Part shown: piece after piece, positions 54,234 through 62,546 of the stretch
Numbering within the stretch: the first letter of the stretch is position 1
Layout of the letters: the number at the start of each line of letters is the position of its first letter
DNA from: Planctomycetota bacterium
Lineage (GTDB): Bacteria > Planctomycetota > Phycisphaerae > Phycisphaerales > UBA1924
Direction of reading: 5' to 3'
NCBI GenBank assembly: GCA_017303555.1
Contig: JAFLCN010000004.1
Span: 185,728 to 249,727, forward strand
Length of the DNA: 64,000 bases
Notes under the pieces: model-generated
What the model saw: the letters and a program-made list of their open reading frames with translations, nothing else
What the model was told of the DNA's origin: nothing
Database searches by the model: none
Translations under genes and position numbers: made by a program

Positions 54234-55605
54234 CGACCGCCGTCATGTCGTCGCCCTGCACCGCGCCGCCCGCAAACGCGACGACTTCTGCATACAGGTT
54301 TTTGATCAGGTCCGCGGAGGAGAGCTTCGCTGAGCGAACCAAGAAATCCCGAAGCCGATCAAGCCCAAACTGCTCGCCATCCGCTCGCACCTGTTCGAAG
54401 AAACCGTCGGTGATGAGCAGCATCGCATCGCCCGGGTTGAGCTTCCAGTGCACGGGCTTGCCGTAGGTTTCGTCCGCCATGATGCCGAGAGGAAGGCCGG
54501 TGCCGTCGGCCTCGGTGATGGCAACTTTTCCTTCGGTGTTGTAGCGGAGCAGAATGGGGCCGTGACCAGCGCTCAGGACATCGACCGTTCCGGCGGCGGG
54601 ATCGACGAGGCCGACGGCGAAGGTGATGAAGCGACCTTCGTCCATGTCCTGATTGAGGAGCTTGTTGAGCCGGTTCATGGCGTTCTGGAGTTCGTCTTCG
54701 GTGGGGAACGTGGCACGCGCGTAGGCGCGGCAGACCGCCATGAGCAGCGCGGGGCCGATGCCGTGACCGGTGACGTCGCCCAGGACGAGCGCGAGCTTGC
54801 CGCCTTCGAAGGGGAGCCAGTCGTAGTAATCACCACCGGTTTCGTCGGCGGGCTTGCTCCAACCCGCGATGTCGTACCCGGCGATTGTCGGCGGCGCTTT
54901 CGGGAAGAGGCCTTGCTGGATGTGGCGTGCGATGCCGAGGTCGTTCTCGACGCGGGAGAGGCGGGCTTTGACTTCGGCCTCCTGGAGCGCGCTGCGCACG
55001 TAGCCGCAGACTTCGCGTGTGACGAGAGCGGAGGCGATGCCGACGAGGAAGAGCTGGATGGAGTAGCCGAGATAGAACGCGGGGCCGAGAGCACCCATCT
55101 GTTCTTCCCAGCGGATGCTGGCGAAGAAAAGACCGACGTGCATGGCGGCGGCAGCGCTACCCGCGAGGAAGCAAAGCCAGACGCGCAGGCGCAGGACAGA
55201 AAGGACGATGAGGACGGCGTAGGTCAGGACGACGGGCGCGCCGAGGGCTTCGAAGCCGTTGATCTGCGGATCGATGATGAGGATGAAGATGCCGATCGTG
55301 GGGATGAGCAGTTCGGTAATCAGATTGACAACCCAGAACCACATGGGGAGGAGGCGGTTGTGGCGATTGGCACGCTTCACCACGGCGCGGGCGGCGAGAG
55401 CGGAAGCAACGCCGAGGAGGATGCACGGGATGATCGCGTAGATCGAGTCGCCGAAAAGCGACTTGACGCCTGCGATGGCGCGGAGGACGGCGAGGGAGCC
55501 GAAGATGCCGAAGACGAAGGCGACAAGAAGGAGGCGTCGTGCCTCGCTGCGTTGTGCCGCGAAGTCGAGCGCTTGACCGGCGGAATTGGGAAGGGGGTCC
55601 CCCAC
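54217..55605 (-). CDS. Membrane-bound SpoIIE/PP2C-type phosphatase
   Basis: 462 residues. Six or more membrane helices form the N-terminal half. The C-terminal half is a PP2C-like phosphatase (ETGGDYYDWLP, GDVTGHGIGPALLMA, TDGFFEQV, GDDMTAVVI) with all metal-binding Asp residues. Such proteins dephosphorylate anti-sigma antagonists or similar Ser/Thr-phosphorylated regulators. GTG 55605 is preferred because TACTCT ends 9 bases before it and the longer frame upstream is antisense to the next gene. Confidence 0.86.
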   Translation of the reverse strand: MGDPLPNSAGQALDFAAQRSEARRLLLVAFVFGIFGSLAVLRAIAGVKSLFGDSIYAIIPCILLGVASALAARAVVKRANRHNRLLPMWFWVVNLITELLIPTIGIFILIIDPQINGFEALGAPVVLTYAVLIVLSVLRLRVWLCFLAGSAAAAMHVGLFFASIRWEEQMGALGPAFYLGYSIQLFLVGIASALVTREVCGYVRSALQEAEVKARLSRVENDLGIARHIQQGLFPKAPPTIAGYDIAGWSKPADETGGDYYDWLPFEGGKLALVLGDVTGHGIGPALLMAVCRAYARATFPTEDELQNAMNRLNKLLNQDMDEGRFITFAVGLVDPAAGTVDVLSAGHGPILLRYNTEGKVAITEADGTGLPLGIMADETYGKPVHWKLNPGDAMLLITDGFFEQVRADGEQFGLDRLRDFLVRSAKLSSADLIKNLYAEVVAFAGGAVQGDDMTAVVIRRL

Positions 55606-55614
55606 GATTGGAAG

Positions 55615-55620
55615 AGAGTA
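55615..55620 (-). promoter_or_regulatory. Candidate -10 for the phosphatase gene
   Basis: TACTCT on the minus strand, ending 9 bases before the GTG. Confidence 0.35.
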
Positions 55621-55698
55621 CCAATCGGAACCGGGGCGGCGATTCAGGCGGTGTTCGGTTGCTTTTGCTAGGCTGAACGGGAACAAAGGAGACTCACG

Positions 55699-56259
55699 AT
55701 GGAACTCTTGGCCTCGTGCTGGCTTGCGATCGTGGCGACGGCGGCGGCTGTCTGGTTCTACGGCGCGCTCGCGTGGATGGCGCTGCCTCATCACAAGAAG
55801 GATTTCAAGCAGCTTCCCGACGACAAGAAAGTCATGGACTTTGTGCGCAGCCTGAACATCGAACCCGGTGTCTACGGCTATCCGAACATGCACTGCGACG
55901 GCGAGAACCGGGAGAAGATGAAGCAGATCTGGGAAACCGGCCCGATGGGGATGCTCACGCTCTGGAAGAAGCCGAACATGGGCGTCAACATGGCGCTGAC
56001 GTTTCTTGTCAACCTCGCGGCGTCGTTCCTGATCGCGTATGTCGGAGTTGCGGCGGGCTTCGTGCGCGGTGAGGCGTTTGCGAAGGTGTTTCAGGTCCTC
56101 GCGACGGTGGGCATTCTGACGTATTCGGTCGCGAGTTTGCCGAATGCGATCTGGTTTCAGGCGAACAAGCGGGCGGTCGTGAGCTGCCTGATTGATGGGG
56201 TGATGATGGGGCTGATCACCGGCGCGATGATGGGCTGGTTGTGGCCGAAGTCAGTGTGA
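55699..56259 (+). CDS. DUF1761-like small membrane protein
   Basis: 186 residues with four membrane helices (residues 8-28, ~100-120, ~130-150 and ~160-183). The motif WMALPHHKKDFKQLP after the first helix resembles the family annotated as DUF1761-like or hypothetical in planctomycetes; I hold the family call loosely. SD AAAGGAG is well spaced before the ATG. It diverges from the phosphatase gene. Confidence 0.6.
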   Translation: MELLASCWLAIVATAAAVWFYGALAWMALPHHKKDFKQLPDDKKVMDFVRSLNIEPGVYGYPNMHCDGENREKMKQIWETGPMGMLTLWKKPNMGVNMALTFLVNLAASFLIAYVGVAAGFVRGEAFAKVFQVLATVGILTYSVASLPNAIWFQANKRAVVSCLIDGVMMGLITGAMMGWLWPKSV

Positions 56260-56268
56260 AGAAATCGA

Positions 56269-56303
56269 TGAACCACGAAGTCACGAAGGACACGAAGCAA
56301 TAC
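56269..56303. repeat. CACGAAG-type dispersed repeat
   Basis: ACCACGAAGTCACGAAGGA then CACGAAGCAATAC, 10 bases after a stop codon. It is in opposite orientation to CTTTGTG at 23254. Confidence 0.65.
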
Positions 56304-56355
56304 AGGGCGTTCGAGCGGGCGGTGCTTCGCTGGTCGAAGTCAGAATTCGGCGAGC

Positions 56356-57885
56356 TTACTTCTTGCGCTTCTTAAACTTGGCCTTCGGGCTGGCGCTGAA
56401 GCTGCTGCCTTTGGAACCGAAGCCGGGAAGCCCTTTCAGGCCGGGGATCATGCCGCCCATGCCGCCGGAGCCGAGTTCGCGTGCCGCGGCGGATTTCTGT
56501 GCAGCGCTCATGCCGGCCATGCCCTTGCTGAGTTTGCTGACAAGCCCGAACTGCTTGACCATTTGGCCGACGTCGTTCTGTTCGACGCCTGCGCCGCTGG
56601 CGATGCGCTTGCGCCGGCTGTTGTCGATGATGTCGGGCTTCTTGCGTTCGGCTTTGTTCATCGAGCCGATCATCGCTTCGACCTTGTCGAGCTGCTTGTC
56701 TTCGATTTGGACATCTTTCAGCATGGAGCCGACGCCCGGGAGCAATGAGAAGAGCTGCTTGAGCGGGCCCATGCGGCGCAGCATCTTGAGCTGCGAGAGG
56801 AAGTCGTCCATCGTGAGCTCGCCCTTGGCGAGTTTCTCTTCGAGCTTCTTGGCTTCGTCTTCGTTGACTTGTTCCTGTGCTTTCTCGACGAGCGCGACGA
56901 CGTCGCCCATGCCGAGGATGCGTCCCGCGAAGCGGGTCGGGTGGAAGTCTTCGAGCGCATCGAGTTTTTCGCCGACGCCGACGAACTTGATCGGCGCGCC
57001 GGTGACGTGCTTGACGGACATGGCCGCGCCGCCGCGGGTATCGGAATCGAACTTGGTGAGGATGACGCCATCGATGTCGAGCTTTTCGTGGAAGCTCTTG
57101 GCGGAGTTGAGGGCATCCTGACCGGTCATCGCATCGACGACGAGGAAGATGTGATGCGGGTTGAGCAGGCGCTTCACCTGCGTGAGCTCGCCCATCAGTT
57201 CGTCGTTGACGTGCAATCGGCCGGCGGTGTCGAGGATGAGGACATCGACGCCTTTCGCGCGTGCCGCGGCGAGGGCGCGCTGGCAAACCTGCACGGCAAT
57301 ACCGACGGCTTTGCCGTACTCAGCGACCTTGTCGGGCTCGCCGTAGAAGTGGACTTGCGAGCCGCCGGGGAAGTCCTTTTCGACTTGGTTGGCGACGGTG
57401 TGAAGCTGCTCGACTGCGGCGGGACGCTGAAGGTCTGCGGCGGCAAGCATGACGGAGCGGCCGCGCTTTTTGAGGAGGGCGGCGAGCTTGCCGCAGGTTG
57501 TGGTTTTGCCGGAGCCCTGCAGGCCGCACATCATGATGATGGTCGGGCCGGGGCTGACCTTCATGATGGTCTGATCGGCGGTGGATTGAAGCGCCGCGCG
57601 GGGATCGGCTTGGTCGGGTGTGCCTCCGAGGAACTGGACGAGGCGGGCGTGGACGATGCCGATCATCTCTTCGCCGGGCTTGAGGGACTTGGTGACGTCC
57701 TTGCCGAGGGCATCTTGCAGGACGGCGGCGGTGAAGGCGTTGACAACGTCGAGGTGGACGTCGGCATCGAGGAGGTTGGTTTTGACCTCGTCGATGGCGT
57801 CGCGGACGTTCTTCTCGGTAAGGGTGGCGTTGCCGCTGAGCTTGCGGAAGAGGCCGTTGAAGGAATCGGTGAGGCGGTCGAGCAT
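56356..57885 (-). CDS. ffh: Signal recognition particle protein Ffh
   Basis: 509 residues. NG domain with GLQGSGKTTTCGKLA, DTAGRL, TKFDSDTRGGAAMS and the C-terminal Met/Gly-rich M domain. It binds signal sequences with 4.5S RNA and FtsY. ATG 57885 (MLDRLTDSFNGLFRKLSG) is the standard start; the frame upstream has no homology. The RNA and ftsY are not in the window. Confidence 0.95.
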   Translation of the reverse strand: MLDRLTDSFNGLFRKLSGNATLTEKNVRDAIDEVKTNLLDADVHLDVVNAFTAAVLQDALGKDVTKSLKPGEEMIGIVHARLVQFLGGTPDQADPRAALQSTADQTIMKVSPGPTIIMMCGLQGSGKTTTCGKLAALLKKRGRSVMLAAADLQRPAAVEQLHTVANQVEKDFPGGSQVHFYGEPDKVAEYGKAVGIAVQVCQRALAAARAKGVDVLILDTAGRLHVNDELMGELTQVKRLLNPHHIFLVVDAMTGQDALNSAKSFHEKLDIDGVILTKFDSDTRGGAAMSVKHVTGAPIKFVGVGEKLDALEDFHPTRFAGRILGMGDVVALVEKAQEQVNEDEAKKLEEKLAKGELTMDDFLSQLKMLRRMGPLKQLFSLLPGVGSMLKDVQIEDKQLDKVEAMIGSMNKAERKKPDIIDNSRRKRIASGAGVEQNDVGQMVKQFGLVSKLSKGMAGMSAAQKSAAARELGSGGMGGMIPGLKGLPGFGSKGSSFSASPKAKFKKRKK

Positions 57886-57977
57886 GATTGGAAGCGCGCG
57901 AACGCGCCGGACTCCGTAGGAGTCAGGGCTTGACCGCGAAGAGCGTACGCGTGGCGACAACGATCTGCAAGGAAATG

Positions 57978-58013
57978 GGACCTATAGGTCCTATAGGACC
58001 CATAGGACCTATT
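57978..58013. repeat. Nonamer tandem repeat (GGACCTATA) x4
   Basis: Four 9-base units: GGACCTATA, GGTCCTATA, GGACCCATA, GGACCTATT. Each is partly palindromic. It lies between ffh and the ABC-F gene. On the + strand one frame would read Gly-Pro-Ile repeats. Confidence 0.85.
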
Positions 58014-58031
58014 TCGGAATCTCAACGGATG

Positions 58032-58059
58032 TTGAAGATCTGGTTCTCGCTTCTAGAAT
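58032..58059 (+). promoter_or_regulatory. Promoter of ABC-F gene
   Basis: TTGAAG, 16-base spacer, TAGAAT, the hexamer ending 6 bases before the TTG start. This is the clearest leaderless promoter of the set. Confidence 0.6.
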
Positions 58060-58065
58060 TGCGGC

Positions 58066-60072
58066 TTGCCAGTACTGACTGCTACCAACTTAAAACACGC
58101 GTTCGGGCTCCGGATCATTTTGGACGGGGTTTCGTTTTCTATTGAGCCCGGAGAACGCGTGGGTGTTGTCGGGCGCAACGGCGTCGGGAAGAGCACGTTC
58201 CTGAAGATGCTTGCGGGGCTGATGCAACCGGATGACGGCGAAGTGGCGCTGCAGCGCGGGGCTCGCGCGGGCTACTTGCACCAGGATCCGAAGCTGAATC
58301 CGGACGAGACGCTGTGGGGCGAGGCAGAGAGCGCGTTTGCGCGGCTGCACGAGTTGCACCAGAAGCTGGACCATCTGTATGAAGAGATGGCGACGGCGGA
58401 GGGTGCAAAGCTCGAGAAGCTGATGGATGAACAGCAGCGTCTGACCGAGGCGATGGAAGCAGCGGGCGGTTACACGATCGATCACAAGATCGCGGAGATT
58501 CTGCACGGGCTTGGCTTCGTCGATGCGCAGTTCAAGATCAAGGTGAGCGGCCTTTCGGGCGGGCAGAAGGGGCGGCTGGCACTTGCGAAGCTGCTGCTGG
58601 AAAACCCGGATGTGCTGCTGCTCGACGAACCGACGAACCACCTTGATATCGAGGGGCGGCTCTGGCTCGAGAACTTCCTCAAGAACGAGTTCGAGGGCGC
58701 GGTGCTTTTGATCAGCCACGATCGCTATCTGCTCGACAACGTGGTGAACCGCATCATCGAGACCGAGGACGGGCGGCTGATCGACTATCCGGGGAACTAC
58801 GAAAAATTCCGCGAACTGCGGGCCGAGCGCCGGATGGCGATGCTCCGCGCGTACGAAAATCAGCAGGGTCGTTTCCGGCAGGAAGAGGCGTACATCCGCA
58901 AGTACAAGGCGGGGCGGCGGGCGGCGCAGGCGAAGGGGCGCGAGACCAAGTTGGAGCGGCAGAAGGAAATAAATTCGCTGGAGAAGCCGCCGGAGGCGCA
59001 CTCGTTTGAGGTGCGGCTGCCGCCGGCGCCGCGCAGCGGCGACATGGTGTTTGCGGCACGCGAAGTCTCCAAGAGTTACCCGCTCGAGGGAGGCGGCCGG
59101 AAAACTCTGTTCACCAACATCGACCTGGTCGTCTCGCGGGGCGAGCGCTGGGGGATCATCGGGCCGAACGGAACGGGCAAGACGACGCTTGTGCGGACGC
59201 TGCTCGGAGAAATCAAGTCCGACTCCGGAACGGTGCGACTGGGATCGAACGTTCACGTCGGGTACTACCGGCAGACGCACGAGCATCTGCCCGCGGACAA
59301 GCCGGTGTATCAGTATCTGCAGGACACGATCAAGAAAGAAGTGCCGGGGACGCAGATGAGCGAGCAGGCGGCGCGCGATCTGGCGGGTGCATTCCTGTTT
59401 TCGGGGACGGATCAGGATCGGCCTTTGGGGCAGCTTTCGGGCGGCGAGCGCAGCCGCGCTGCGATCGCGGCGCTGCTTTGCTCGGCGAAGAACCTGCTGG
59501 TGCTCGACGAGCCGACGAACCACCTGGACCTGATGAGTGCGGAGCGGCTGGAAGAAGCGCTCTGCGATGAGGGCGGATTCGAGGGCACGATGCTCCTGAT
59601 CAGCCACGATCGTGCGTTGATCGATGGAACGTGCGATCACTTGCTGGTGATGGATGGTGCGGGAGGCGTTGAAGTCTTCCACGGCAGCTATTCGGATTGG
59701 CACGAGAGGGACGTGCAGCGGAAGCGCGAGCGAGATCGTGCCGCGAACGAGGAAAAGAGCCGTCGCGACGAAGCCGAGCGGCAGCGCAAGGCGGCGGAAG
59801 AACGCAAGAAGAACGAGAAAGCAGCGCCGAAACCCGGGAAATCAGGCGGGCCATCGGTGAATGCGCTGGCGCGGATGCGGACGGATCAGATCGAAGAGAA
59901 GATCGAGAAGCTGCAGGTGCGGATCAAAGAGATCGATGGCCTGATGGGCGATCCGAATGTGTGGAAGGATCACGCGAAGGCGACGCGGCTGACGGATGAG
60001 AGGAACAGCGCGATCGAACAGCTCGAGCCGCTGGAGTTTGAGTGGACGAGGCGGGCGGCGGAGGGGGAGTAG
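58066..60072 (+). CDS. ABC-F family ATPase (Uup/EttA-like)
   Basis: 668 residues. Two ABC domains: Walker A GRNGVGKST and LSGGQKGR in the first, GPNGTGKTT and LSGGERSR in the second, with DEPTNHLD in both. The linker between them is charged and helical, and the C-terminus is a long Lys/Glu-rich coiled coil. ABC-F proteins act on the ribosome; this subtype resembles Uup. The TTG start is supported by a promoter that ends 6 bases before it. Confidence 0.92.
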   Translation: MPVLTATNLKHAFGLRIILDGVSFSIEPGERVGVVGRNGVGKSTFLKMLAGLMQPDDGEVALQRGARAGYLHQDPKLNPDETLWGEAESAFARLHELHQKLDHLYEEMATAEGAKLEKLMDEQQRLTEAMEAAGGYTIDHKIAEILHGLGFVDAQFKIKVSGLSGGQKGRLALAKLLLENPDVLLLDEPTNHLDIEGRLWLENFLKNEFEGAVLLISHDRYLLDNVVNRIIETEDGRLIDYPGNYEKFRELRAERRMAMLRAYENQQGRFRQEEAYIRKYKAGRRAAQAKGRETKLERQKEINSLEKPPEAHSFEVRLPPAPRSGDMVFAAREVSKSYPLEGGGRKTLFTNIDLVVSRGERWGIIGPNGTGKTTLVRTLLGEIKSDSGTVRLGSNVHVGYYRQTHEHLPADKPVYQYLQDTIKKEVPGTQMSEQAARDLAGAFLFSGTDQDRPLGQLSGGERSRAAIAALLCSAKNLLVLDEPTNHLDLMSAERLEEALCDEGGFEGTMLLISHDRALIDGTCDHLLVMDGAGGVEVFHGSYSDWHERDVQRKRERDRAANEEKSRRDEAERQRKAAEERKKNEKAAPKPGKSGGPSVNALARMRTDQIEEKIEKLQVRIKEIDGLMGDPNVWKDHAKATRLTDERNSAIEQLEPLEFEWTRRAAEGE

Positions 60073-60080
60073 GGAATTTC

Positions 60081-60101
60081 GGATTTCGGATTGCGGATTG
60101 C
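60081..60101. repeat. Heptamer repeat (GGATTTC/GGATTGC) x3
   Basis: GGATTTC, GGATTGC, GGATTGC; opposite orientation to the array at 24280. It lies 8 bases after the ABC-F stop. Confidence 0.85.
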
Positions 60102-60240
60102 ATTCTGTCGCATCTCGCACGCCGAACCCCCTCCGTCATCGCTCCGCAGAGCCTGCGCGATGACACCTCGCCCGTCTGCAACGGGGGAGGACGAAGGCGG
60201 GTGCGGGACAAGTCGGATATCGCCGCGCGATTCTGAAGCA

Positions 60241-60260
60241 CACCGCCCGGAAGGGCGGTG
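60241..60260. repeat. CACCGCCC palindromic repeat
   Basis: Perfect hairpin CACCGCCC-GGAA-GGGCGGTG, 6 bases beyond the stop of the minus-strand gene at 60267. Could also serve as a terminator stem, but no T run follows. Confidence 0.7.
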
Positions 60261-60266
60261 CCACAA

Positions 60267-60971
60267 TTACTTCGTCATCAACCACATGGCGAGCCAGTAG
60301 GCACCGAAGGCGGCGAGGCCGATGCTGGCGCCGAGGCAGAGCCAGATGTTGGTGGAAGTTGAAGTGGCTTCGATGTTCGCGGGGCGGATGAGGGCGAGAG
60401 GGCCTTTGGCGGCATCGGATGGAACGGGGATTTCGGTGCCGTAGAGGCGCGAGTCGTCCTGAACGATTGCGATGACGAGGTTGGCGTCGAAGTTGCGCAG
60501 GCCGAGGCGGTTGGCCAGCTTGAGCAAGCGTTTGCGTGATTCGGGGGCGATGATGGCGGCTCTGCCACCCTGAATCTCTCGCTTGACGCGGACGGCGAAG
60601 ACCCAGCGGGCATCGTCGGAGAGGAGCGCGGGCGTGGCGCGCCGGGTGTCATCGAGCGAATCGAAGAAGCGCGGACCCAGGCCGATGCGGCTGGCCTCGC
60701 GGTTGGCCTGCGCAATGGCAGCGCGGATCTCTTCGACCGAGTCGGGTGCGGGCTCGGGCGGCAGCTTCGCGGCGGGCTTGGCCGGCGCGATGCTGAGCGC
60801 GTTCGGCCGCCGGGGGGTCTGTGAGGTCTGAGCCGGTTGTACCTCGGTGCGGCGTGGGGCCGACGGCTGGCGATGAGTGAGCTCAACGACATCGACGTAA
60901 CGGAGTCGGGGAGTTGGGCCCTGGGAGGACGCGCCGGGGGCGTTATCGCCCGTATGTGTGCTGCTCTTCAT
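60267..60971 (-). CDS. Unknown protein with C-terminal membrane anchor
   Basis: 234 residues. N-terminal ~65 residues are Pro/Thr/Arg-rich and disordered; the middle is a globular helical domain (residues ~80-190); one membrane helix is at the C-terminus (CLGASIGLAAFGAYWLAMWL). Tail-anchored topology. No family recognised. ATG 60971 is preferred over 60992. Confidence 0.6.
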   Translation of the reverse strand: MKSSTHTGDNAPGASSQGPTPRLRYVDVVELTHRQPSAPRRTEVQPAQTSQTPRRPNALSIAPAKPAAKLPPEPAPDSVEEIRAAIAQANREASRIGLGPRFFDSLDDTRRATPALLSDDARWVFAVRVKREIQGGRAAIIAPESRKRLLKLANRLGLRNFDANLVIAIVQDDSRLYGTEIPVPSDAAKGPLALIRPANIEATSTSTNIWLCLGASIGLAAFGAYWLAMWLMTK

Positions 60972-61154
60972 ATGCCGTAGCCTGTGGCACATCGCGTGCC
61001 AGATGGAATAGCCGGAGCCGAGAACGCGCGTGCGATCTTGGTATGTTGTTCTCCACGGCTCCGCGTGGCCGAAGCATGATGCAAGGAAACGAGCCTGACT
61101 CCATCAAGCCCACAATCCGGTCCCGCAACCCCGCCCTCCCCCACTGCTGAGCAC

Positions 61155-61670
61155 GTGGGCGGTACGGGCGAGAGCGTATCCGCTCCGGTGGAGCGGACGA
61201 CGATTGTTACGCAACTGGAGGGAGCCGGGATCACGGAAAAGCTGCGAGGGATGTCGCAACGGGGAAAACTACCCGGGTTTGAGGCGAGAGAGGGCGGCTT
61301 TCTTGCGCTCGCGTACGGCTGGATTTATGACTTTGACCTGGTGGCGAAGTTCGGTGGATCGACCGGGGCGACGCGGATCGGGTTCGAGCTGCTCCTGAAG
61401 AAAAAGATGCCGTGGGTCGTGGCGATTCTGCTGGCGGTCTCGATCTGGCCGGGGGTGTGGATCACGCACTCGATGCTCTCGATTTACTTCGACTGGTATC
61501 CGGCGGAGTTCTGGAAGACGTGCGTGTGGTATCTGCCTCTGTCGATCATTCCGATTCCGTGGGTGTGGAAGATGGCGATGAGCCGGTCGAGGGCTGAGGC
61601 GGAGATTTCGGCGAGAGAGCTGATTGAGAGGATTGCGGCGGAGGTGGGCGGAAGGGTTGGGGGAGAGTGA
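61155..61670 (+). CDS. Small membrane protein, unknown
   Basis: 171 residues. Two membrane segments near residues 86-104 and 122-140 flanked by charged regions; the C-terminal helix is Glu/Arg-rich. The GTG at 61155 is the first start codon after an in-frame stop at 61077. No family recognised. Confidence 0.55.
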   Translation: MGGTGESVSAPVERTTIVTQLEGAGITEKLRGMSQRGKLPGFEAREGGFLALAYGWIYDFDLVAKFGGSTGATRIGFELLLKKKMPWVVAILLAVSIWPGVWITHSMLSIYFDWYPAEFWKTCVWYLPLSIIPIPWVWKMAMSRSRAEAEISARELIERIAAEVGGRVGGE

Positions 61671-61681
61671 GTTTGGATGTG

Positions 61682-61716
61682 GGATTTCGGATTTCGGATT
61701 TCGGATTGCGGATTGC
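61682..61716. repeat. Heptamer repeat (GGATTTC)x3 (GGATTGC)x2
   Basis: Five units, orientation opposite to the array at 24280; starts 12 bases after a stop codon. Confidence 0.9.
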
Positions 61717-61774
61717 GATGCGGATGAAGAGAATGTGATGACGGGCATTTGCGTCCAGGCAACAATCGCGCCGG

Positions 61775-62464
61775 ATGTGGAATGGATTGGACATTGCTCG
61801 GGTGGTTTTGGACGGGCTGGCGCGCGAAGAAGGTGCGCTGCGGCTTGAGCAGGCGGTGAGCGGGCTGGATTCGCTTTCGGAAGTGCGGCTGCATCAGTCG
61901 ATCGCGCGGGCGTTTGAGGCGACTGAGTTTGGTGTGCTGCGCGAGGTGCCGTTTCCTTCGTTGACGCCGGAGCAGAAGCGCGACCCACAGAGGCAGCGGT
62001 GCGATGTTGTGCTAACGCCGGAGCGTGGGCAGCGGGTGAAGGATGCGATTCGATCGAAGCGGGCAACGAAGAAGGCGGAAGCGCTGCTGTTTGCTTCGGA
62101 AGAAGAGGTCGGCGCGGAGCCGGAGGAGTGTCTTTGGATTGAGGTGAAGTGCGTGGGGCAGTTCACGTATACGCATGGAGTGCCGGGGCCGAATCGCGCG
62201 TACACATCGGAATTGACGGGGGCGGTGAGGCGGGATGTTGTGAAGCTTGCCGGGGATTCGCTGATTGCGAACGGAGCGTCGGTGGTTGTTTTATTTTCGG
62301 AATCGCGTGCTGTGGCGGAGCATGATCTTGGAGTCGCGGCGAATCGGGCGCTTGATCGGGGTGCGCCATTGAAGTCCGTGCGGATTGAACATGCGGAAAT
62401 GGTGGATCGGATTGGGAATCGCGTGATGACGGCGGCGGTGTTTGAGGTGGGGCGCAGCGACTAA
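61775..62464 (+). CDS. PD-(D/E)XK nuclease-like protein
   Basis: 229 residues. Asp in RCDVVLTP and the later WIEVKCVGQ give a D...ExK pattern at plausible spacing for a PD-(D/E)XK nuclease core. Before this, helical residues 10-60 may form the substrate-binding part. No known restriction or repair family is obvious. ATG 61775; AACAAT at 61761 may be its -10. Could be a repair or defence nuclease, or a non-catalytic relative. Confidence 0.55.
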   Translation: MWNGLDIARVVLDGLAREEGALRLEQAVSGLDSLSEVRLHQSIARAFEATEFGVLREVPFPSLTPEQKRDPQRQRCDVVLTPERGQRVKDAIRSKRATKKAEALLFASEEEVGAEPEECLWIEVKCVGQFTYTHGVPGPNRAYTSELTGAVRRDVVKLAGDSLIANGASVVVLFSESRAVAEHDLGVAANRALDRGAPLKSVRIEHAEMVDRIGNRVMTAAVFEVGRSD

Positions 62465-62501
62465 GCAATCTCGCAGCAATCGAACTTTCAGGCGAAACAA
62501 A

Positions 62502-62533
62502 CCCACCCCCTGCCCCCTCCCTCGGGGAGGGGG
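62502..62533 (-). repeat. G-rich palindromic repeat, copy 6 (inverted)
   Basis: Reverse orientation of copy 1; between the nuclease-like gene and the stop of lpxB (62547). It follows the lpxB stop by 13 bases on the minus strand, so it sits 3' of lpxB in the same sense as the other copies. Confidence 0.88.
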
Positions 62534-62546
62534 TTTCTGAGTCGCG

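Noticed and set aside
57888..58145. Small + strand frame reading Gly-Pro-Ile repeats, collagen-like.
   Set aside because: The repeat is the GGACCTATA array in the gap; it runs into the ABC-F gene in another frame, with no start signal.
58090..59703. A 537-codon frame on the minus strand.
   Set aside because: Shadow of the ABC-F gene, which has both complete ATPase domains.
60241..60260. Rho-independent terminator shared by the two genes around 60.2 kb.
   Set aside because: The stem is perfect but no T tract follows on either strand; kept as a repeat instead.
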